24,583 nucleotides of DNA from Guillardia theta CCMP2712. Taxonomy: Eukaryota; Cryptophyceae; Pyrenomonadales; Geminigeraceae. Below, in pieces: positions 16,882 through 24,583 of this stretch (its first letter is position 1; each line of letters opens with the position of its first letter). The position numbers and the translations under genes are program-made. The notes below the pieces were generated by a model. That model was given only the letters and a program-made list of their open reading frames with translations. It searched no databases and was not told where the DNA came from. The stretch covers positions 291,150 to 315,732 of the forward strand of contig NW_005434600.1 of NCBI RefSeq assembly GCF_000315625.1, in the 5' to 3' direction.

Positions 16882-19800
16882 TCACTGACTCTCCTCAGCA
16901 GCTGCACTTTCCTCCTCCTCTGCCTTGAGCGCGTCATCCTCTCCCTCGTTCAGCAGCAGCGCGTTGCTCTCAGTCCTACCAGACAGTCAAGCAGGCAGGT
17001 CAAGTCAGCGCTAGGTACCTCTTGTGCCGGCTCTTCCTGGCCGAGGAGAGAGGAGAGGCTTCTGCTCGAGTGTCAGAGACAAGGGAAGGGCAGTCGAGTG
17101 AGGGAGAGGAGAGGAAGGGCCGAAGGGCGGAATGGGGGGGGGGGGGTGGGGGGGGAAGGCAAGAGGGGTGAAGGGGAGAGAGGACAAGGGTGAGGGAGAG
17201 AGGAGGGGTGGGGTGGAGGAGGGGAGGGACGGAGGGAGGCAGGGAGGAAGAGAGAGGAAAAGGGGGAAAACCTGGACTCAATGAAAGTCCTCGTGAGAAG
17301 GAGTTCCTTCTCGGAAGGAAACGAGCACTCCTGGAGGAGAAACTTCAGGGATGGGGCGGGAGGGGCAGGAAGGGGAGCAGGAGGAGCAGGAGGACAGGAG
17401 GAGCAGGAGGACAGGAGGAGCAGGAGGACAGGAGGAGCAGGAGAAAGAAAGGGGGGAAAGGAGGAAGGGGCACAAGGGCAGGAGCAAGGCGACACCTTGG
17501 AGACTCTGAATACTTGAGGTCGGCATCCCCAGATGCATGTGGGGACCTGAGCAGAAGGTGAGGAAAGCAAAGTGGAAGGGTGGAGGGTGAAGAGAGCCAG
17601 GGAGCAGCAGAGGGAGCGGGAGGAGAGGAGAAGTAGAGGGATGGAAGAGGAGGGGGAGAAGGAGACGAGAGATGGTGGAGGGGAAAAGGGACGGTGAAGG
17701 AGGGGGGAGGGGAACAGAGGAGGGGAACAGAGGAGGGGAACAGAGGAGGGGAACAGAGGAGGAGAAGGGAGGAAGAGAAGGGAGGGGAAGCAGGAGGATG
17801 ACTGACTTTTCTCTGTACCCCGGGATCGGGGAGGACGGGGCAGTCTTGTAGGCTCTTTCGCCATTGAACGGCTTCAGGAGGCTCTCTGCGGAGGAGAGGG
17901 ACTGCGCGCTGACTGAAGCATGCAAGGAAGGGATGAGCGACTCCTGGTCAGGTCGACGAGGATGCTGAGAAGGAGGGAGGGGCAGCGGAGACGGAGGGAG
18001 AGGAAGAAGAGGGAATGAGAGGAGGAGGACGAGGACGAGGACGAGGAGGACCAGGACCGGGACCAGGACCAGGACGAGGAGGAGGAAGGGAAATTGGGAG
18101 AGAGAGGGAGGAACAAGTCAGCAACGACAACCTCAGCAGTCTCCTTCTTCTAATCTCACCTGATCCAACCTTGCTGCTTTCTTCCTTGAGCCAATCTTGA
18201 TAGGAGGAGACAGAGTGTTGGCACATTCAACTCCCTCCAGCTTCTTCTCTGCCCCTTGCTGACTGTCCCCTGCACCGCCGTCAACACTTGTCCCCCCTCC
18301 CGCTGCTCCCCGACCTGACTCTCTTCCTCTGCTCTCGGTCTCGGACTTGTCCAGCTGCGCGCTGGAGCTTTCTGGATCGTCCGAGCTGAACTCCAGCCTT
18401 CTTGACCTCCCTCCTCGCTCATCTCGCCCTGTCACTCCCCATCACTTGCCCAGCAGGGGAGCATGAAGACAACCTGTCAAGTGCGGATCGCTGGAGGCCC
18501 GGACGGAGCAGTACGTCAACTTCGTTTCCTCCTCCTCTCCCTCCTGCGGGGAGGTACCCCTGCGATGTCTTGAGACGAAGAGTGAGGAGCGAGGAGGCGC
18601 GGGGGCGGAGAGAGGAAGGGAAGGGAAGGGAGGGAGGCAGGCAGGGAGGGAGGGAGGGAGGCAGGCAGGCAGGCAGGGATGGAGGCAGGCAGGCAGGCAG
18701 GGATGGAGGCAGGCAGGCAGGCAGGCAGGGAGGGAGGGAGGGAGGGAGGGAGGGAGGGAGGCAGGGATGGATGGAGGGAGGCAGGCAGGGAGAGAGGGAG
18801 GCAGGCAGGCAGGGAGGGAGGGAGGCAGGGAGGGAGGCAGGGAGGGAGGCAGGGAGGGAGGCAGGGAGGGAGGGAGGGAGGGAGGGAGGGAGGGAGGGAA
18901 ACAAAGCAAAGACTCACCTCTCCTCATTCTTCTCCCCTCTTTCCTCCTCTCCGTTCTCCTGCCCCTCCTCCTCTCTCTCTCCCACATCCTCCGACTCGAC
19001 GACCACAATCGTCACCTCCCCCGCCCCCTTGCTCAGAGTGTCCGCGTGCCTCGTGTGACCGTTGAGGCAAGGGCGAGCCTCCTCCTGCCTGCTTCCTTCC
19101 TCCAACCTGCTCCATCCTCGTCAGCAGAGCGGCGAGAGGTAGCATGCGCATTACCCGTCAGAGGGGAGGACATCGATGAGGACGCACTGCTTGATCTGGC
19201 AACGGCACATGGGGCAGGGCTGGTGCCGCACGATGACCTACAAGCATAACCATGAGCACTGATTCATCCTATTCCCTCCCCGTTTCCTTGATCCCTCCCT
19301 CTTCTCTTTCTTCCTTCCTCATCCTCCTTCCCCTCCTCGTATCCTCCCATTGTTTTCTCTCTCCCCCTCTTCGTCTTCATCCTTGCTCGTTCCTTTGAAC
19401 TGGTCGAATCCGATCCATCGTCCTCAACCTCCTCACTGCAGCCCTGATCCCCAGTACACGTCTCATCCTTCCACTTTGCTTCCCCTGCCTCCTGCCTCCT
19501 GCCTCCTAGTCGTTGTCTTTCACCTGTCGAGCGCAGTCGAAGCAGCAGCATGCATGGCCGCACTCGAGGAAAACCGTCTCGCTCTTTTGCTCCCAACAGA
19601 TGATGCATGGGTGACCCTCGGGAGGGGAAGCGTCCTCCAACCTCTTGGTTGGTACATACCCCTCCCTGCAGCACAGCTCCTCCTCGTCAAAGGTCTCGTT
19701 CTGAGAGGAACTTGGTCAACATAACATCTGCTCGCAAACTTGTCGTTTCATCACCTCGAAGGGCCGACGGTAGAGATCATCTCCAATCTGAATGAGGATC

Positions 19801-21256
19801 TGAAACAACCCACCGTCGTCATTTCATGCGGCACCTCTTCTCCTGTCCTGTCCTGTCCTGTCCTGTCCTGTCCTGTCCTGTCCTGTCCTGTCCTGTCCTG
19901 TCCCCGCTCCCCGCTCCACTTCTCTGCTCTCTTGTCTTTTCGTCGTTTTGCTTATACTCATCTCATGTCTTCTCTTCTCTTCTCTTCTCTCTGCTCCTCT
20001 CCTCTCCTCTTCTCTCTTCTCGCACCTTCGGCTTCTCCCCATCAAAAGCCGTGGCAGCCTCCTCCAAGTTCTCCATCTCCGCCATTCGCTCGATCTCGTT
20101 GTTGTTGGACAACTGCGTGCCCAGTCGATTGATCTGACAAACAGTTATTACAAAGAGACGGCAGGCCATGGAAGAAGAAACAAACACAACTCCAAGACAA
20201 AAAATCAAAACAACTGACCACTTCCTCGGAGAAGAAAACAACCCAGATCTCTATCACACAGAAATAGGCGAACATGACGATGAGCGGAGCGATGAAGGCC
20301 TGAAGCAAGTCAGCCAGACAGCTGGGGAGGCGGACGAAGGAGTCGTGGTACTGACGTATGCTGAAGAGGAATCCCCCTCCAAGTAGTTCGCCAGGTGCAC
20401 CAGTGCTATCGAGGTGCAGATCGCAGCAAAGATCGCAAACGACCAGATCGCCTGGGGAGAGGGTGAGCAAGAGCAACTGGTGGAGTCTTCCACGTACAAC
20501 GAGCAAGACGGGATGGGCGTAAGTGCGAAGGTTGACGTATCTGCCATGGTTCAACAGCTTCATGCAAGCCATGCATGGCAACAGTATGGACAACAACAGA
20601 GCCACTCCACAGAAGATTCCTGATAACAAGTTCACAGATCTCCCCACCTCCTCCTCGCGGAAGTTGGTACCTGTTGCTAGCCACACAGGCCAGAAGACTG
20701 CCGACCAGGTCCATTCCAAGACTCCGTCAAGCTTCAAGGAGATGAAGAGAGTGCACAGGAGCTGGAGCTCTATCACCGACGATTGCTTCTTGAAGTCCCG
20801 AGCACTCATTGCATCGTTGAGATTCTTGATTGCCGTGTGCAGGATGATCAACATCACAACCAGCTGCAGCCAGACCGGAGACGCGATCACTCTGTACCAC
20901 CAGTCGATCACTCCGTCAAGTCTCAGCGAGAAGAGGATGAAGAACAGGGCTCGCAAGAGCCCGTTGCAGCAGTCGTTCTTGGCCATGATCCTCTTATACA
21001 CAACGTTCACCAGCGTCGCCCTCTCTCTCTGGGACAGCAAGATCATCGCCGGGATGATGGAGAAGATCTGCTGCACAATGAGAGGAACGAAAACGCCGAG
21101 GAACGTGATGGGATCGTTCTCGCATCTCGCGCGCCGGTAGCAAGGGTTGTCTTTCAATTTCACCAAGAGGAGGACAGAGAACGCGAGGAAGAACGGCATC
21201 TTCAGCTGCAGCATCTTCTCGATCTTAGGGTACATCGCGTGAATATCCGGCATCAT
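16882..21256 (-). CDS. TMEM185-like multi-pass membrane protein with RING finger and Ser/Glu-rich tail (probable E3 ubiquitin ligase)
   Basis: My model is complement(join(16882..16975,17019..17061,17272..17330,17496..17546,17807..17964,18160..18428,18474..18559,18918..19106,19155..19237,19524..19700,20026..20133,20222..20350,20401..20451,20498..21256)), 2256 nt, 751 residues. All junctions are GT-AG and every phase matches. Residues 1-312 hold several membrane segments and two copies of the TMEM185 signature (LFSLRLDGVIDWW, LFISLKLDGVLEW). A helical acidic stretch (IERMAEMENLEEAA) leads to a C3HC4 RING at 383-419 (CIICWEQ, LECGHACC, HQPCPMC). Plant 'transmembrane Fragile-X-F-associated' proteins share this layout and end just after the RING, so ubiquitin ligase activity on an internal membrane is likely. 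The extra tail (about 437-751) is Ser-, Glu- and Arg-rich and probably disordered. Weak points: the 51-nt exon, the acceptor at 17964 (17943 is also possible), the start (no upstream exon resolved), and whether the tail belongs to this gene. Confidence 0.78.
17375..17449. repeat. 17-bp tandem repeat in an intron of the RING gene
   Basis: About four copies of a 17-base GGA/GCA-rich unit (GGACAGGAGGAGCAGGA). It falls in the intron 17331-17495. Confidence 0.8.
17705..17760. repeat. 13-bp tandem repeat in an intron of the RING gene
   Basis: Four copies of GGGGAACAGAGGA in the intron 17547-17806. Confidence 0.85.
18605..18899. repeat. GGGA/GGCA tetranucleotide minisatellite in an intron
   Basis: About 290 bases built from GGGA and GGCA units with higher-order repeats (blocks with GGATGGA). 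It occupies most of the intron 18560-18917. The long ORFs it creates on both strands (Gly/Arg-rich plus, Pro/Leu-rich minus) are artefacts. Confidence 0.92.
19107..19154 (-). other. 48-nt intron whose retention ends the protein after the RING
   Basis: Donor GTAATG overlaps the codon pair GGG-TAA: if the intron is kept, translation stops at TAA (19151-19153) right after VLPSDG. If removed, phase is kept and the frame runs into LEEGSRQEE and then a strong GTGAGT donor at 18917. Size fits the other short introns of this gene (43-50 nt). Confidence 0.6.
19841..19900. repeat. TCCTG pentanucleotide microsatellite, 12 perfect copies
   Basis: Twelve uninterrupted copies of TCCTG in the intron 19701-20025 of the RING gene. 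Confidence 0.95.
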
Positions 21257-22059
21257 TCCAATGGGCAACCTCCCAGCAATCCACGTGGCAGCGCCAAGCT
21301 CAAAGAGTCTGCTGTTCGACGTCCAGGGCTACATGATTGCTGTTGGAGATGTTGTCTTGCTTATGAGTCCATGGGCTCTCTTGCGCATCATCGTTCACTG
21401 GCGAGTCTCACGCATATCTGCCAGGAGGAGATGTTCAGAGATGGAGTCAACATCTACCATCGTGGGTTGACATCATGCAGGGCAGCTGAGCACTAAAGAG
21501 AATAAACCAACAAGGGCATTTAGATGTACGCAAGAAGCAGCGCGAGATGGAGAAAAGAAATGTCTGACTATCGATGGTACGAGCATCATATTCAAGTGCA
21601 TGCAGAGACTTGCGTAAGCACATCACATGCATACAGGCGTGTCCAAAGAGAGACTTTGCAGAGGACAAGGAGGAACCTCTATCGACCCTTTCGCCCCCTC
21701 GTATGGGGAGGAAGGACAGGGGGGCATGAGAAACAAAGTGGGATTGAAGAGACAAGACATGATGAGAAGAATAACCATCATATCATAAATGAGGGCATAG
21801 CCAAACTCGACCCGACCAAGAGGTCATCATTGCTCTAGGAGGGAGATGGATAGTCAGGTGCGCATTGATTGCGGAAGGCGAGTGGAAGACAAGACATGGA
21901 TCATGAGGCGAAGATCAGAGCAAGAGCATGATGTGTGTCTTTTGACTTTCTCTCCACCATCGCCCCTGCATCGCGAGCTGAATGCAAACGAAAGCGCATC
22001 AGGACATATCGACATCGCAAGCCGGGGCTGGAAAGAAGCACCAGAGGAGGTGGGGTTAT

Positions 22060-22560
22060 CTTTCATAGGTGCATAGGGGTACTCGTTGACATGGAGGGTT
22101 GCTATGGAATAAGGGGGTAGGGGTACGAGAAAGTTGTTCTGCCAACGGGTAGGGTACGACTCGACGAAACGAAATTCCATATCAAGGGTGGGTACTTTAC
22201 TATGGGTAGGGCGGTGAATTTGGTGGGGTATGGAAATTCCATAACATCACCGGTGGTGTACGGAAAAACATTTTTGAAGAACAAATCAGGGGTGGATGTG
22301 CAAAAGGTCACTTTAGACCGGTCCTTTTCCCTCAAAAATTGTGAAGCACCGGGTCATGATAGGCAACAAAATCAATTAAAACAAGGGGTACTTGTAAAAA
22401 TCTGATGGTACTACCGGTACTATTTCTATTTCTCGGATCTTCAGAAAGGTAGGGTCAGTCGAATACGACTAGTATCAAAGGGGGGTGGGTGTAATGTCTT
22501 GTGAAAGGGGGTGGTAAAACTTGAGTATGGACAAGGGTGGGGTACACCATGTGAGGCAGG
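22060..22560. repeat. Region of dispersed GGGGTAC / GGGTAGGG motifs
   Basis: The plus strand has GGGGTAC or AGGGTAC near 22076, 22122, 22152, 22384 and 22539 plus many GGGTAGG and GGGTGGG variants. Palindromes occur near 22227-22243 (TATGGAA/TTCCATA) and CACCGGTG near 22248. Confidence 0.55.
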
Positions 22561-22618
22561 GTGAAGGGGTCCAATCATCAGCTTTAACATGCTGGCACTG
22601 ACTGACAATCCGGCCTTG

Positions 22619-22694
22619 AACCGGCGGCGGCCCGGCGCGGCCCGGCATCGGAACTTCGGAAGCCGGGCCGGCGGGCCGGGGGAGGGCCGGGCTA
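22619..22694. repeat. GC-rich block with hairpin
   Basis: GCCCGGC at 22640-22646 pairs with GCCGGGC at 22662-22668 over a 15-base loop. Flanks are almost all G and C and resemble the block at 11762-11898. Confidence 0.7.
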
Positions 22695-22914
22695 CACTTT
22701 AGTCACAAGTCCGACTGCCGGAGGAGAGTGACCGTACGGTGACCTGTGGCATCTCTTCAAAGGCATTTCTTCAAAGTGTTCAACCACAAACTTTCATGGC
22801 ATCTCCCACTCAGTTTCAACTTGGGCCCGGACTGATATCACTTTATTGAATCAGCATGATCTAGTTAGAGCATGTTGCGGGTCTGCCTTACTCATTCTGA
22901 GCCTCCAAGGCCAT

Positions 22915-24474
22915 TCACTTGGAACTTCCGTACTTTGACTGGATGAGGGCGAACAGGGCTCGCAGGCCCATGGCCTCTCCTCCTTCCGGCCTGCCCGGCC
23001 TGGACGCCGTGTTGAAGGCCATGAAGTCCATGTGGACCCAGTCCGTTCCCGCCGTGACAAACTTCTGGAGGTAGAGAGCTGCTGTAATCGCTCCCCCGTA
23101 TCCGCTCCCCTCAGCCACGTTCTTCATGTCGGCGATCCTGGAGGCAAGGGACTTGGCGTATCCCTTGAAGAGGGGTAAGCGCCATACCAGGTCGTTCTCC
23201 TTCTCGCTCAAGGAGCAGAGCTCGGACCCGAGCTCCTCGTTGTTGCAGAACACAGCTGGGACGTCTGTTCCCAGGGCCACACGTCCTGCTCCCGTCAGGG
23301 TAGCGGCGTCGATGAGCAGCTCAGGCTTCTCCTCACACGCAGCGACGAGCGCATCAGCCATCACCAGCCGGCCCTCCGCGTCGGTATTGCCGATCTCAGT
23401 CGTCATGCCGTTCCTGGCCACCAGGATGTCACCAGGGCGGAAGGAGACGGCATCCACGTTGTTTTCAGCAGCAGCGATCAGGACTCGGAGCCTCACGTTC
23501 AGTTTGAGCCGCATGATCATGTGGGCGAGGCCAAGGACAAGCGCCGAACCTCCCATGTCCTTCTTCATCTGCCGCATCCCCGACGCCGGCTTGATGTCCA
23601 GCCCTCCCGTGTCGAACGTGATGCCTTTCCCCACCAGCGTCACCTTGGGGTCACTCTCCTTCCCCCACCGCAGGTCGATCAGTCTTGGCGCGTGCTTCCC
23701 TGGGGGCGTCGCCCGTCCCACGGCATGGATCTGCGGGTAGTTCTGTCGCAGCAGGTCGTCTCCTACCACCGCCGTGACCTTCCCGCCGTACATGGACGCG
23801 AGCTTCCTCGCCGCACTCTCGAGGTCGCCGGGTGCCATGTCCTCAGCAGGAGTGCTGATGAGATCTCGGGTCAGGAAGATGGCGCTGGCTGCCGTCAGGA
23901 CGTAGTCCTCGTTGCATCCTGAGGGCCACACCAGCTTCTCGAAGCCAAGCTTCTCCTCTCCCTCGCTCTCCTTCCTCTTCTTCGACTTGTACACGTCGAA
24001 CTTGTAACATCCCAGCGCCCATGCCAGAGCGATCTTATCGTCCTCAACCCCGGCGGAGGAGACGATCTTGTAAGGTCCTGACCCCCTGGGCAGGGCGGAG
24101 GGGAGCCCGGCGAAGGAGAGCCATTCTCCGAAGCCATCATCGCCCACTATCACAATCACCTTCCTGCCCAAGCATTTCAGCGCCAATTGGTCCGCATCTC
24201 GTACCAACGACGTTCACTCACTCAATGGAGAGGTCGGGATTCGGGATCACGATATGCTTGCCAACGTCGGCCTCGCTCGCAGTAAACTGGACAAGGGGGA
24301 GGAGGAGGAGGAGGAGGAGGAGGAGGAGAGGGAGAGAGAGGGGGGGGGGGGGGGGGAAAAGGAGGCGTCGAGGAGGGAGTGGGGAAGGCAGCGCGACAAC
24401 CCACCTGGATAAGGGAGTGCCTCTTCTCTCTATTTTCATTCAGATTGTTGTCACGGTTGAAAGTTATCGTCCCG
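22915..24474 (-). CDS. Leucyl aminopeptidase, peptidase family M17 (5' end unresolved)
   Basis: Model complement(join(22915..24163,24222..24286,24405..>24474)), 460 residues visible; introns 58 and 118 nt, phases matching. The enzyme removes N-terminal residues from peptides and is normally a hexamer with two metal ions per subunit. The C-terminal domain has VGKGITFDTGG, KKDMGG and the family signature NTDAEGRL (nt 23365-23388). Metal ligands Lys, Asp, Asp, Asp, Glu occur at the same spacings as in bovine lens aminopeptidase (K+5 D, +18 D, +59 D, +2 E), and the catalytic Lys (LDIKP) and Arg (AEGR) are present, so it should be active. The first resolved exon reads GTITFNRDNNLNENREKRHSLIQ after a TTAG acceptor at 24475 and starts mid-codon. 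The earlier exon was not placed; a frame with GALPGGISAIMPVHG runs to the window edge but no phase-correct donor was found. Confidence 0.92.
24299..24356. repeat. GGA repeat and poly-G run in an intron of the aminopeptidase gene
   Basis: About ten GGA units followed by a run of about 17 G (24340-24356), i.e. a polypyrimidine tract on the coding strand upstream of the acceptor at 24287-24288. Confidence 0.85.
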
Positions 24475-24583
24475 CTAATAGGTTAGCAATGAATCTCCGG
24501 TTTTGGGGTATCACACCGTGGACCGGCATGATCGCAGAAATGCCTCCCGGCAGTGCTCCCACTAAGGGCGCGGCGGACCCTTA

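Larger units (their letters stand above)
21257..22914. other. Intergenic region between the RING gene and the aminopeptidase
   Basis: No supported gene. 21257-21480 may include an upstream exon or the 5' UTR of the RING gene: the frame before the first ATG is open back to a TAG near 21332-21334. From 22060 to 22560 the plus strand repeats GGGGTAC / GGGTAGGG motifs. A GC-rich hairpin block lies at 22619-22694. The last about 220 bases should hold the aminopeptidase 3' UTR. Confidence 0.5.

Noticed and set aside
18402-19065. Gly/Arg/Gln-rich protein on plus and Pro/Leu-rich proteins on minus across the minisatellite
   Set aside because: Frames generated by a 4-bp repeat stay open whenever units are multiples of 12; the region is an intron in the phase-consistent minus gene model.
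19841-19900. CRISPR-like array
   Set aside because: Perfect 5-bp microsatellite with no spacers.
20351-20400. Reading straight through as HLANYLEGDSS instead of an intron
   Set aside because: That frame meets a stop in the next membrane segment; a 50-nt GT-AG intron restores the conserved frame in phase. A G-run indel near 20375 remains an alternative.
20168-21496. Plus-strand frames opposite the membrane protein
   Set aside because: Antisense of conserved TMEM185 exons; no domains.
23126-23922. Plus-strand frames opposite the aminopeptidase
   Set aside because: Antisense of a gene with exact M17 ligand spacing.

Overview
The window looks like nuclear DNA of a unicellular eukaryote. Its protein genes contain GT-AG introns (many only 43-50 nt), it carries a tRNA with internal pol III promoter boxes, a chromodomain-type Ty3/gypsy retrotransposon and a PIF/Harbinger-like DNA transposon, and it is full of triplet, tetranucleotide and pentanucleotide repeats. 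The protein mix (a plant-like TMEM185-RING protein, fungal-type Zn2Cys6 clusters, quasi-RRM proteins) suggests an alga or other protist, possibly a cryptophyte. That taxonomic guess is inference only.

Layout. 1-5016: 3' part of a decayed Ty3/gypsy chromovirus: gag with a very long poly-alanine tract, CCHC knuckle, protease, reverse transcriptase, RNase H, integrase and chromodomain, broken by frameshifts and stops, ending in a 247-bp LTR with perfect 8-bp terminal inverted repeats. 5040-5330: degenerate copy of a small Zn2Cys6 protein gene. Two intact-looking copies lie at 5849-6379 (minus) and 9474-10010 (plus), facing away from each other. Between them is a broken PIF/Harbinger-like transposon (accessory ORF on plus, frameshifted transposase on minus). 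10011-12922: mostly non-coding, with an ATC-rich tract containing a 59-bp tandem duplication, a very GC-rich palindromic block abutting an AT-rich island, and G-rich GGGGTA-type motifs.

12923-15281 (plus): three-exon gene for a 693-residue protein joining a degenerate ERI1-type exonuclease fold to four quasi-RRMs, an ESRP/Fusilli-like architecture. 16426-16498: tRNA-Ile with anticodon GAT. 16882-21256 (minus): a gene I reconstructed as 14 exons whose phases all match. It encodes a TMEM185-type multi-pass membrane domain, a C3HC4 RING finger and a long Ser/Glu-rich tail. A stop codon inside a 48-nt intron means that keeping that intron would give a short form ending just after the RING, as in plant relatives. 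22915 to about 24474 (minus): an M17 leucyl aminopeptidase with all metal-binding and catalytic residues, its 5' end unresolved at the window edge.

The genes do not form an operon or a visible pathway: they are independent housekeeping and regulatory genes set among mobile and repetitive DNA. The most unusual items are the mini Zn2Cys6 family beside two mobile elements, the pseudo-exonuclease/quasi-RRM protein, and the RING protein with its splice-dependent tail.
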